Notes: generated from the sequence alone by a model not told the origin. Positions 9,428-18,811 are shown, counted from the stretch's first letter. The stretch: DNA of 34,534 nucleotides from Thermoplasmatales archaeon SG8-52-3 (GCA_001595915.1 LSSG01000070.1:1-34534); one strand, 5' to 3'. A program made the numbers and translations.

Positions 9428-10786
9428 TTAGATATTAAAAAAGTATCTAATAAATGAAAATTTATCAATAAATTTCTCAAACAAATTCATGAAAATTTGA
9501 GGAGTATTTCTATTTCTAGGCATTGTTATTCTAAAGGGATCTGACCAATTTGTTTCAAAACCTCTTGTATCTTTTGCTTTTACCCTTATATCGTATATAC
9601 CTGTACTCCAAGTATGAGATTCTGATGCATCAGTGCCTGAAATATATGGTCCAAACCATTCTGAATATGAATCGTCGCCCCAATCAAATTTATAGTATAT
9701 TGGATCTCCATCAGGATCTTTTGCAGATGTTGTATAATAATATTCCTGTCCTGCATTTCCATAGGTTTGACCAGTGAGAGATAAATCAATAGGTGCTTCA
9801 TTATACCAGCTATCTTGATCAATTAAAGGATAATAATCTCTACCTTGTTTAAATGGAATTTCATATGGGCTATCGCCAAATCTATCATGGCCCGGTAAAT
9901 CTTGATTTATTCCATGATAATCATCATTTCCTGTATACTCAGACCAGTAATTACCGCCTGAAGGATATTCATCGCTCCAGCTATTACCGCCACCTTCATC
10001 CTTTGCATTTTCAAGGTTATGGATGAAGCTATTGTGATAGATGTTGTTATTTGATGCATTTATATATAAACCATCATCATTGTTTGATCGAATAATATTT
10101 TTGATAATATTGTTGTTATTACTTGGATAAAAGATACTCATACCATTATTATCATTGAAACTGATTGTATTTTCTGATATAGTATTATGACTTGAACTTT
10201 TTATTATCATACCATTATCAATGTTTGACGTAATAAAATTATTAGTAACGATATTATTGTTTGCAGAATCAATCCACAAACCATCAAGTCCATTTGTATC
10301 AATTATGTTGTCTGATACAAAGTTATACTCACAGTTATTAATCCATAAACCTATTTCAGCATTATTTGAAACAATATTACCTGAGACATTATTGTAATCT
10401 GAATTTATATGAATTCCTCCGTTATAACAAATGCTTCCACTATTTTGTATAGTAAATCCACAAAAAGTTACCTGATTACTTGATATATAAACAACATCTC
10501 CATTACCTCCACCATCAATTATTGTAGAGTTCTTGTCTTCCCCAATCAAATCTATATTGTTTTTATAAATTACTACATTTTCAATATAAATTCCATTATA
10601 AACGAAAATCATATCACCTTGATTTGCAACATCTATTGCACTTTGGATAGTTGTATAGTTACCAGGACCTCCTCCTCCTACATATAATATATTTCTACTT
10701 ATTTTTAAGGTTTGAACAGTTAAAACACTATTCAAAGAGGTAAGTATCATTATTGATATTAAAAATATTATTAATCTTTTTTTCAA
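9428..10786 (-). CDS. Secreted NosD-like beta-helix protein with C-terminal PKD-like domain
   Basis: NILYVGGGGPGNYTTIQSAIDVANQGDMIFVYNGIYIENVV, beta-helix rungs, PKD-like DPDGDPIYYKFDWGDDSYSEWFGPYISG, tail MPRNR. Likely TTG start at 10786 (GGGGGTTACTTAAATTG) rather than the listed 10819. Confidence 0.83.
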   Translation of the reverse strand: MKKRLIIFLISIMILTSLNSVLTVQTLKISRNILYVGGGGPGNYTTIQSAIDVANQGDMIFVYNGIYIENVVIYKNNIDLIGEDKNSTIIDGGGNGDVVYISSNQVTFCGFTIQNSGSICYNGGIHINSDYNNVSGNIVSNNAEIGLWINNCEYNFVSDNIIDTNGLDGLWIDSANNNIVTNNFITSNIDNGMIIKSSSHNTISENTISFNDNNGMSIFYPSNNNNIIKNIIRSNNDDGLYINASNNNIYHNSFIHNLENAKDEGGGNSWSDEYPSGGNYWSEYTGNDDYHGINQDLPGHDRFGDSPYEIPFKQGRDYYPLIDQDSWYNEAPIDLSLTGQTYGNAGQEYYYTTSAKDPDGDPIYYKFDWGDDSYSEWFGPYISGTDASESHTWSTGIYDIRVKAKDTRGFETNWSDPFRITMPRNRNTPQIFMNLFEKFIDKFSFIRYFFNI

Positions 10787-11025
10787 TTTAAGTAACCCCC
10801 ATTCAAGATATTGTTGCAAAATCCTAATAAAATATTTAGATTTAAATATTTCCTCATAGTATATATTTTATAATTTATTAAAAATTAGTTGTAATTTTTA
10901 AAAAATAACAAAACAATAATATTCTATTTAAAAAAAATACTATTTGCAATATCTTTAATAGGTTAAATGTATTTAATATTAAAATTACACTAGTAGTAAT
11001 TTACAAATTGGAGTTGAATAATTAG

Positions 11026-11553
11026 ATGGATGACTATGATAATTTTCAAAAGTCAAATATTGAAGAAAAAATTTTAAATGAACTGAAAAATAATTGTAGA
11101 TTAAATCTTGATGAAATTGGTAAAAAATGTGGTTGTTCAAGGTATAAGGTTGGAAGATTTATAAAAAAATTAGAGGAGAATAAGACAATCCTAGGTTATT
11201 CAGCAATAGTTAACCCCAATAAAACTAATGAAAAACATTTTATTCTCCTTATAAAAAGAACAACTTTACCATTGGATGAGGAAATCCTAAAAAAACTACC
11301 TCTTTTTAGTGGTTCAGATCTAGTACCTAATATTAGGATTAATCTTGATGATACTTTTTATGTTCATGGTGAATTTGATTGGGTGGTAACTTTTACAGCA
11401 GATGATATCTCATTTGCAAAAGATTTTTGTAATAAAATTTTAAAATATTATAATAAATTTATTGAAAGATTAGAACTTTTGGAAACAATAGGTCCTATAA
11501 GAAAAAATGGATTTAGAATAAAGCAATCTGAAAAAATTACAAAGATATTGTAG
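11026..11553 (+). CDS. Lrp/AsnC-family transcriptional regulator
   Basis: N-terminal HTH EEKILNELKNNCRLNLDEIGKKCGCSRYKVGRFIKKLEENKTILGYSAIVNP plus C-terminal alpha/beta region. Confidence 0.78.
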   Translation: MDDYDNFQKSNIEEKILNELKNNCRLNLDEIGKKCGCSRYKVGRFIKKLEENKTILGYSAIVNPNKTNEKHFILLIKRTTLPLDEEILKKLPLFSGSDLVPNIRINLDDTFYVHGEFDWVVTFTADDISFAKDFCNKILKYYNKFIERLELLETIGPIRKNGFRIKQSEKITKIL

Positions 11554-11698
11554 AAATATTTTTTTTAAAAGACATTTTTTAAAAAAATATTAAATTTGCG
11601 CATTATTTAAATTTAAACAAATTTTTTTTAATTTTTGTTTAATTAATTACACCAATTATGAAAAATTATATATAATACGAATTCATTCATTAATATCA

Positions 11699-11815
11699 AG
11701 GGAGACTAGGAAATAATAAACTCATCATATATTCGCATATTAAGTCTAAAAAGGGTAGTAAGTCTTCCTAATGGGGGTATTAGAGATTGCAAAGTAGGAA
11801 TTTTAATTTTTTTCA
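11699..11815 (+). ncRNA. Candidate structured non-coding RNA or leader (boundaries uncertain)
   Basis: A TATA-like AATTATATATAAT lies about 11662-11676. AGGGAGACT (11699-11707) pairs with AGTCTTCCT (11761-11769), 9 bp with one G-U; CTAAT-GGGGGT-ATTAG hairpin at 11768-11783; U-run near 11807-11813. No family recognised. Confidence 0.2.
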
Positions 11816-12045
11816 TCCTTTCCTCCTGCTATTAGTATAAATCTATATAACTATACAAATAATACTTTAAGTCTCTATACTCCCCTTTTACATAAAAATA
11901 ATAATTAATTCATTGTTTGAATGTGAATATTTTTATTTAATGTAAATTTTAAATATTAGAAAATTTATTACATTCTAGTTTTAGGGCAGGAGGAATACTT
12001 AAAGTAATTGGATTAACTAGTTACTTTTAGTATTTATCATATAAG

Positions 12046-12162
12046 GTGATAGATATCGTTGCGGTATGTAGGATATCAAAAGATGGAAAATTACTTGCAA
12101 TAAAAGAAGTTTCTGATTTATATAGATATTTCCCATATGAATGGGATGAACTATATGGTTGA
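12046..12162 (+). CDS. Small ORF of unknown function (38 aa, GTG start)
   Basis: Translation: MIDIVAVCRISKDGKLLAIKEVSDLYRYFPYEWDELYG*. Non-low-complexity peptide in an otherwise non-coding interval; GGTG-type SD absent. Confidence 0.25.
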   Translation: MIDIVAVCRISKDGKLLAIKEVSDLYRYFPYEWDELYG

Positions 12163-12323
12163 GCTTTCGATAGTTAATATTCTTTAATTTAAGTTAATAT
12201 TTTATAAATAAAATATTTTTCTCAAATAAGTTTAATAAAAAAATAATCCTTAAAATTATGTTATAGATAGATTTAAATAAAAATAATATATTACAAATTA
12301 ATATAAGTAGGGGAGGAACATAT

Positions 12324-14846
12324 ATGAAAAAAATTATAGCTAAAAAAATTCTTATTCTAGGAATTATTTTGTTGTTTTTAACAGCAGGTTTTATACCAAA
12401 TATTAGCAGTGTTAAAAATGTCTATGAACAAAATTTTGAGATTTTAAACGCTGATTCATTTTATCCATTTGAAGAAGGATGGTTCTATCAAAAACAAATT
12501 ACAATCAATCATGAGATGGTTAATGGAGATTTTACGTATTTCCCAGTACTTATTCACATTATTGATTCTGATCTAAGTGTTAAGGCTCAAAATGATGGTG
12601 ATGATATTATATTTATGGATAATTTAGGATATGCAAATAAGTTGTCTCATGAAATAGAGTTTTTTGATGATTCTTCTGGTGAACTTATTTGTTGGATAAA
12701 TGTTAGTAGTGTATCTATCAGTGAAGATACTATTTTTTATATGTATTATGGTAATCCAATTTGTGAAAATCAAGAAGAGATTACTGATACATGGGATTCT
12801 AATTATGTGTTAGTTCAGCATCTTGATGAAATTAGTGGTGTTCATTATGATTCTTCTGTTTATGGTAATGATGGTACTTGTTTAAATGGAACTGATCAAA
12901 ATGCAGAAGGTTTTATTGATGGTGCTGATGCTTTTGATGGAACAAATGATTGGATAAATTGTGGTAATAATGAATGTTTCAATCTTACTGAAGAAATGAC
13001 TCTTGAGGCTTGGGTGAATCGTTCTGGTGATGGTACTGGAAAATATTTAGGAATAGTTGGTCGAGCCAAAGATACTTCAGGACCAGGTTACAATCGATAT
13101 CAATTAAGGTATAAGCATGAAGATGATGTTGTCCACTTTTTCTTAGGAAATGATACTAATTATACAATAGTATGTTCTGATAATGATCTGGCTCTAGGTG
13201 TATGGACTCATTTGGTAGTAACCTGGGATGGAACAAACATGTACATGTTTGTTGATGGAATACAACAGTCTGAAGTTGGTTTATTTACTAGTTTCCCAGA
13301 TACTACTTCAGCAGATCTTGAAATAGGACGATATTTTACAATTAATTATTTTGCAGGTTTAATTGATGAAGTGAGGGTTTCAAATATTTATAGGGATCCA
13401 AATTGGATTACAACTGAATATAATAATCAAAATAATCCTTCAAGCTTTTACACAGTCGGAACTGAGAATTCATATTTACAAGATTGGCAATATAGAAAAA
13501 AGATAACAATTAACCCTGATTTGGTTGAAGAAGATCTAGAAAACTTCCCAATCTTAATTAAAACAGTTGATAGTGATCTTGCAAGTAAAGCCCAAGATGA
13601 TGGTGATGATATTTTATTTACAGATGGTTCAGTATATGCAAATAAATTATCCCATGAGATAGAATTTTTTGATGGATCTTCTGGTGAATTAATTTGTTGG
13701 GTAAAAGTAGAAAGTGTATCTAGTGTTGAGGATACAATTATCTATATGTATTACGGTAATCCAGGTTGCATCAGTCAAGAAAATCCTAATAGTGTATGGG
13801 ATAATGGCTTTGTAATGGTCCAGCATCTTGATGAAACTAGTGGTACTCATTATGATTCTACTGTTTATGGTAACGATGGAACTTGTGTTAATGGAACTGA
13901 TCAAAATGCAGAAGGTTTTATTGATGGAGCTGATGGCTTTGATGGAACAGATGACTGGATTTATTCTGGAAATGATGACAGTTTAGATATAACTGATGAG
14001 ATGACTCTTGAAGCTTGGGTGAATCGCTCTGGTGATGGATTAGGTAGATTCTTAGGAATAATTACTCGTAGAGGCAGTGGTTATAATAGGTATCAAATTA
14101 GATATGCTCCCGATGATGATGTTGCACAGTTCTTCCTTGGTGATAGCTCTAGTTATACAATTCTAAATTCTGATAATGATTTAAGTTTAGATGAATGGGC
14201 TCATCTAGCGGCAACATGGGATGGTACAAACATGAAAATGTTTGTAAATGGAATAGAACAAACAAACATTAGTTCTTTTACAAGTTCTCCAAATACTCAT
14301 TCAGCCGACCTTGAAATAGGACGATATACTGAGCAGAACTATTTCCAGGGTTTAATTGATGAAGTTAGAATATCAAATATCAATAGAGGCTCTAGTTGGA
14401 TTATAACAGAATTTAATAATCAAAATGATCCAAATAATTTCGTTGATATTGGACCTGAAGAAGGCGGAGAAAATCTTCCACCATCTGCTCCAGAAATTGA
14501 TGGTCCTACTCAAGGAAGGGTTGGTGAAACCTATTTATACTCGTTTATGTCAATTGATCCTGAAGGTAGTAATGTTTATTATAGAGTAGTTTGGGGTGAT
14601 GGTGAGGAGAATGACTGGTTTGGTCCTTATGAATCAGGTAAAGTTGTATCTGTAACTAAAACATGGATGAGTATGGGTCGTTTCACAATGTATGCATACG
14701 CAAAAGATACTGAAGAATTAGAAAGTGATTATTCAACTTTGGTAGTAAATATCCCAAGAAATAGAGTTGCAAAAATTACTTTTCTCCAATGGTTTATTGA
14801 GGAATTTCCTTTATTAAGTAGAATATTATTAGATATTTTAAAATAA
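12324..14846 (+). CDS. Secreted protein with tandemly duplicated DUF2341-LamG units plus PKD-like domain
   Basis: Two DUF2341 copies (FPVLIHIIDSDL..YMYYGNP and FPILIKTVDSDL..YMYYGNP), two LamG (LEAWVNRSGDG...ADLEIGRY...GLIDEVRVSN), PKD-like APEIDGPTQGRVGETYLYSFMSIDPEGSNVYYRVVWGDGEENDWFGP; signal peptide; SD GGGGAGGAAC. Confidence 0.88.
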   Translation: MKKIIAKKILILGIILLFLTAGFIPNISSVKNVYEQNFEILNADSFYPFEEGWFYQKQITINHEMVNGDFTYFPVLIHIIDSDLSVKAQNDGDDIIFMDNLGYANKLSHEIEFFDDSSGELICWINVSSVSISEDTIFYMYYGNPICENQEEITDTWDSNYVLVQHLDEISGVHYDSSVYGNDGTCLNGTDQNAEGFIDGADAFDGTNDWINCGNNECFNLTEEMTLEAWVNRSGDGTGKYLGIVGRAKDTSGPGYNRYQLRYKHEDDVVHFFLGNDTNYTIVCSDNDLALGVWTHLVVTWDGTNMYMFVDGIQQSEVGLFTSFPDTTSADLEIGRYFTINYFAGLIDEVRVSNIYRDPNWITTEYNNQNNPSSFYTVGTENSYLQDWQYRKKITINPDLVEEDLENFPILIKTVDSDLASKAQDDGDDILFTDGSVYANKLSHEIEFFDGSSGELICWVKVESVSSVEDTIIYMYYGNPGCISQENPNSVWDNGFVMVQHLDETSGTHYDSTVYGNDGTCVNGTDQNAEGFIDGADGFDGTDDWIYSGNDDSLDITDEMTLEAWVNRSGDGLGRFLGIITRRGSGYNRYQIRYAPDDDVAQFFLGDSSSYTILNSDNDLSLDEWAHLAATWDGTNMKMFVNGIEQTNISSFTSSPNTHSADLEIGRYTEQNYFQGLIDEVRISNINRGSSWIITEFNNQNDPNNFVDIGPEEGGENLPPSAPEIDGPTQGRVGETYLYSFMSIDPEGSNVYYRVVWGDGEENDWFGPYESGKVVSVTKTWMSMGRFTMYAYAKDTEELESDYSTLVVNIPRNRVAKITFLQWFIEEFPLLSRILLDILK

Positions 14847-14924
14847 AGTTCAAAAACTTACCTCTTTCTTTTATCTTATTACAAAATATATTCTAAAATT
14901 AAGAATTTAATTTTTAATAAAAAA

Positions 14925-16676
14925 TTAAGAGGTATCTGGAGGAAGGACTTGCAATCTCCAAACTCTTATTATATCTGTACCTTCATTTCCTGCAAAGTCT
15001 CTGGCAACAACTTTTAATTCATAAATAAGCAACATTGTTTGATCATTCCATTTCCAAATATATGGAACTTCATAATCCGTATGTCTTAATTCACCTTCTA
15101 CCCAAAACTCCACTTCCTTAACTCCTACATTATCAGATGCATTTGCAATGACATAGATTTTTCCAATAATTAGAGTGATAAATGGAATACTTGGAACGTA
15201 AACATATGAAGTATTCGCGATAGTGAAATAAATACACCCATAATGTGGTGTTAGTATCTCAACATTTGGTGGAATGTTATCAATACCATTACTAACAATT
15301 ACATTTATAATATATTCATCTGAATAATCTTGACCATCAAAGCTTCTTGCAGTAATTTTATGTTGCCCATCTGATAATTCAGTTGTATCCCATTCATATG
15401 CCCAACTGGTTGTACCTGTGGTCTTCTTCCAGGTCTCTTCATCAATTTTAATTTCAACATATTCTACATTACCATCTGTATCATCTGCGTTACCTGTTAT
15501 TGTTATAATACCTGATACAGTTTGCCCATTTTCTGGATATGTTATTTCAACTGTTGGTGGGATATTGTCATGTGGTCTACTTTCTTCAATTCCTATACTT
15601 AAGAAATCTTCAGGGTTGTTCATAGTGTTGTAACTTGTCTTAACCCATCCAGCTGATCTAGGTATTTTTGATACACGGACTTCATCTATAATCCCTTCAA
15701 AATAATTACCATACTCTCCTGCTGCACCAAATCCAAATTCTGCATTTGTCGATTTAGGTTCAGTGGCATCATGAACCGATGAGATATCACCTTCATTATA
15801 AAAAATTATATTTTTCGCATCAAGAGTAACTGTTCCATAATACCATGTATCGGTCATATGTGTTTTATTATCATCTCTGACCCCACCAGTCGTTAACAAT
15901 GAATATCTATTACTCATTAGTATAGTATCTCTAATTCTATATTCATATTGATAACCAATAACTGCTCTTTTTCCCATAAGAGAATTAAAAGAATCACTTA
16001 GGTCATAAGAATTCCACCAGCATTCTAATGTCATATTATCAGTTAGATCTAAAGAACCATGTTCGGAATCATAAACAAGCACTTTTTCATTAATACCACC
16101 AAAAAGAAGTGCCTTTGATATTTTCCCTTCAACTAGATCTCCTGATTCCATATTCTGAGTTGTTCCATGGTTATAATAAATTGTTGAATCTTTTATGTCT
16201 CCTTCACCATTGTCTACCTCATTGTTACAATGCCAAACTCCAACAAAATCACTGTCCCATGTATCGACAATATTTTCTTGGTTACTGACAGTTGGATTAC
16301 CATAGTAAATATAGAATGTAGTATCAGTTGTTGAATTTAAATTAGTGATATTTACCCAAGCAATTAATTCACCTTTTTCACTATCATAATATTCGATTTC
16401 ATGGTTAAATTTGATTGATCCATCATAGCTAATAAATGTAAAATCATCACCATCGGACTGAGCATGGTCAGAAAAATTTGTACTTGTGTCATGAAAAAGT
16501 ATTGTGAAATTTTCAAGGTCATCTTCAACCATATCGTGGGAAATAGTTATTTCTTTTCTAAATTCCCAGTTTAAATCCCACCAATCATTTTTTGTTGCTT
16601 TTACTAAACTTGTTGTTGGATTACATAAACAAACTAAAAGTACACATATTAATAAAGTTGTAATTACTTTTTTCAT
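14925..16676 (-). CDS. Secreted protein: DUF2341-LamG followed by two Ig-like domains
   Basis: WDLNWEFRKEITISHDMVEDDLENFTILFHDTST...FYIYYGNP; LamG GIIDEVRVSKIPRSAGWVKTSYN; PPTVEITYPENGQTVSGIITITGNADDTDG Ig-like domain; signal peptide; SD GGGGGAGGTAA. Confidence 0.86.
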   Translation of the reverse strand: MKKVITTLLICVLLVCLCNPTTSLVKATKNDWWDLNWEFRKEITISHDMVEDDLENFTILFHDTSTNFSDHAQSDGDDFTFISYDGSIKFNHEIEYYDSEKGELIAWVNITNLNSTTDTTFYIYYGNPTVSNQENIVDTWDSDFVGVWHCNNEVDNGEGDIKDSTIYYNHGTTQNMESGDLVEGKISKALLFGGINEKVLVYDSEHGSLDLTDNMTLECWWNSYDLSDSFNSLMGKRAVIGYQYEYRIRDTILMSNRYSLLTTGGVRDDNKTHMTDTWYYGTVTLDAKNIIFYNEGDISSVHDATEPKSTNAEFGFGAAGEYGNYFEGIIDEVRVSKIPRSAGWVKTSYNTMNNPEDFLSIGIEESRPHDNIPPTVEITYPENGQTVSGIITITGNADDTDGNVEYVEIKIDEETWKKTTGTTSWAYEWDTTELSDGQHKITARSFDGQDYSDEYIINVIVSNGIDNIPPNVEILTPHYGCIYFTIANTSYVYVPSIPFITLIIGKIYVIANASDNVGVKEVEFWVEGELRHTDYEVPYIWKWNDQTMLLIYELKVVARDFAGNEGTDIIRVWRLQVLPPDTS

Positions 16677-16990
16677 TCCTATTTACCTCCCCCAAATCTT
16701 AAATCGACAAAGCAATTTAAGTTCTAAGGTATAATGCTATTTATATATTATAAATCTTTTCATCTTATTTATTATAATGTTAGTTAAAGTATACTTAAAT
16801 TATATTAATTTTATATTAATCTTTCGATTACTTTTGAAAAAATAAAAAATATAATTATGGATAATTGTTGAGGAGATCAAAATTATAAAACGATCAAAAG
16901 ATTTTTTTATATAAATTTACCATTTACCTCTACTTAATAGATAGAAATATTAAATAACTCAATAATTAAGTTTTAAATTTTATAAGTTAT

Positions 16991-17962
16991 CTATGGATTA
17001 TCAGTAACTATCAATTCTTTAACAGGTGTTCCATCACTCCATAAACCCATAAATCTTTGTTCATGTGTATTTCCAAGACAGTATTCTAAGTTCTCATTAT
17101 AAAAAGCATAATCTGTAAGAGCATCAAATAGTTTCCATGTTGAATAATAATCCATTGCATTAACAGAATCAGATAAAAACCTTGGAAGACAGACTGGTGC
17201 TAAATGATCAGCAATAATATCTGGGCTGCCATATTTGTCTGTTACTTGAATAATAAAATCCTTATTTGAATATGGAATTTGAGTTGTATTCTCAAATATT
17301 ATTTTTGCAGAATGATTTCCGACAACTGTATCTTCTTCACCAACAATAACAAGCATTAATGTATTGTTATTTATCTTTAAGAAATCTACTTTTTCAACCA
17401 TATGGAGAAATGGTTGTACTGGCATTATTGCTTTTGGAATAGGAAGGTCTTCATCTAATGCTAAAGCTGCCATATTTGCAGTTATTCCTCCACCTAAAGA
17501 ATGACCAAGGATTGCAAATTTATCTAAATCAGGACGAACATGCCATCCTTTATTTAAAGTTTCAATAGCATCCTTTACAGCATTAACAGCATTTGTTGTA
17601 AAATTTTCAAATCCACGTACTAAACCTTTTTGATATCTTGGGTAAACAACAATGTTACCTTTTTTGACTATATGATTTATCCATGCTCTATACGAGATTG
17701 GATGAATTGCTGACCATCCATGATTGAATACTATTAAAGGTGCTGATTCTGGTTTTGGCATAAATGGTTCAAAAATCCAATATTGTTGTCCACCACGTTT
17801 ATGTATTGTTTTTATTACTAAAAAATGTGAATATTCAGCACTACCAGGTCCTGTTATAGGTTGTTCAGGTTGAGTAGGTTCTTCAAGTGTTGCATTAACC
17901 GATGCAAAAAAAGATGAAAGAAGCATTCCAATTACAAATAATATAGTTATCTTTTTGATCAT
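16991..17962 (-). CDS. Secreted alpha/beta-hydrolase (dienelactone hydrolase / chlorophyllase-like)
   Basis: Signal peptide; VFNHGWSAIHPISYRAWINHIVKKG, nucleophile elbow GHSLGGG, VGEEDTVVGNHSA acid region. Confidence 0.8.
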   Translation of the reverse strand: MIKKITILFVIGMLLSSFFASVNATLEEPTQPEQPITGPGSAEYSHFLVIKTIHKRGGQQYWIFEPFMPKPESAPLIVFNHGWSAIHPISYRAWINHIVKKGNIVVYPRYQKGLVRGFENFTTNAVNAVKDAIETLNKGWHVRPDLDKFAILGHSLGGGITANMAALALDEDLPIPKAIMPVQPFLHMVEKVDFLKINNNTLMLVIVGEEDTVVGNHSAKIIFENTTQIPYSNKDFIIQVTDKYGSPDIIADHLAPVCLPRFLSDSVNAMDYYSTWKLFDALTDYAFYNENLEYCLGNTHEQRFMGLWSDGTPVKELIVTDNP

Positions 17963-18116
17963 ATCAAATTATTCCCCAATTATTCAAAACTTCATTAGTA
18001 TATAAAAAGGTAATGTATGTAATCTAGATTAAATAAACAACAAAAATTAATTGATAAAATAAATAAATTGGTTTGTCTCGAAAACTATTAAAATAAGTTA
18101 ATTATATGGCCGAGCC

Positions 18117-18287
18117 ATGGCAGCGGTAGTCGATAAAGATAAATGTACAGCTTGTGGATCATGTGTTGAAGCATGTCCAGTAGACGCAATAAAGCTAGAC
18201 GAAAAAGCCACTATTGACAAAGATAATTGTATCGATTGTGGTACTTGTGTCGATGAATGCCCCGAAGAGGCAATCAGTCTTGATTAA
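18117..18287 (+). CDS. 2x[4Fe-4S] ferredoxin (56 aa), not in the ORF track
   Basis: Translation: MAAVVDKDKCTACGSCVEACPVDAIKLDEKATIDKDNCIDCGTCVDECPEEAISLD*. Two complete CxxCxxCxxxCP motifs. Confidence 0.95.
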   Translation: MAAVVDKDKCTACGSCVEACPVDAIKLDEKATIDKDNCIDCGTCVDECPEEAISLD

Positions 18288-18294
18288 ATTTTAA

Positions 18295-18325
18295 AATCCT
18301 CCTAATTATTGGAGGATTATTTTTC
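18295..18325 (+). terminator. Hairpin plus U-run downstream of the ferredoxin gene
   Basis: AATCCTCC-TAATTATT-GGAGGATT, perfect 8-bp stem with 8-nt loop, followed by ATTTTTC; sits between convergent genes. Confidence 0.6.
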
Positions 18326-18811
18326 TTAATTCTTTATTTTTTGATAGTTTTTACATAGTTCATAAAATTCTTCCGGACATTTTGAAAGCTTACCCGTTTT
18401 TACATATTCTTTTAACCGTTCTAACCAAAAAGGTGTTATCTCACAATTCTTAACAACTTCTACAAATTTTATAACAGTATCCATTGTACTTGGATGGAGT
18501 ATATGCTCCATTTCACATGCATCTTTTTCTGCAATGTCTCTGTCTATTCCAAGAATAATTAAAAATTCCTTAAGAGTACTATGTTTGCTCTTTATTTTTA
18601 AAGCAACATTAAGTCCTTTATTTGTTAATTTTATTCCACAATATTTTTTATAACTTACATAACCCTCATTACTCAATTTTTGAAAAATTTCGGTAACACT
18701 TGCTGGAGTTATGTTCAAAGCAGATGCAATATCATTTGTATGTACTCTTTTTTTTCCTTTTTGCACATCATAAACCAACTCAACATAGTTTTCTATTGTT
18801 CTTTTTCTCAT
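18326..18811 (-). CDS. DtxR/MntR-family metal-dependent transcriptional repressor
   Basis: MRKRTIENYVELVYDVQKGKKRVHTNDIASALNITPASVTEIFQKLSNEGYVSYKKYCGIKLTNKG winged HTH; dimerisation region DACEMEHILHPSTMDTVIKF; last gene of the feo cluster. Confidence 0.88.
   Translation of the reverse strand: MRKRTIENYVELVYDVQKGKKRVHTNDIASALNITPASVTEIFQKLSNEGYVSYKKYCGIKLTNKGLNVALKIKSKHSTLKEFLIILGIDRDIAEKDACEMEHILHPSTMDTVIKFVEVVKNCEITPFWLERLKEYVKTGKLSKCPEEFYELCKNYQKIKN

Noticed and set aside
9550-9822. 75-aa and 78-aa ORFs within the 9428..10786 gene
   Set aside because: Out-of-frame shadows of the PKD region.
14847-14924. Possible gene or RNA between the convergent LamG genes
   Set aside because: Only about 78 bp, AT-rich, with no ORF or convincing stem.
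18106-18129. Upstream ATG (18106) as ferredoxin start
   Set aside because: Reads ATG GCC GAG CCA TGG CAG CGG TAG, stopping after seven codons; the ATG at 18117 is in frame with the ferredoxin.
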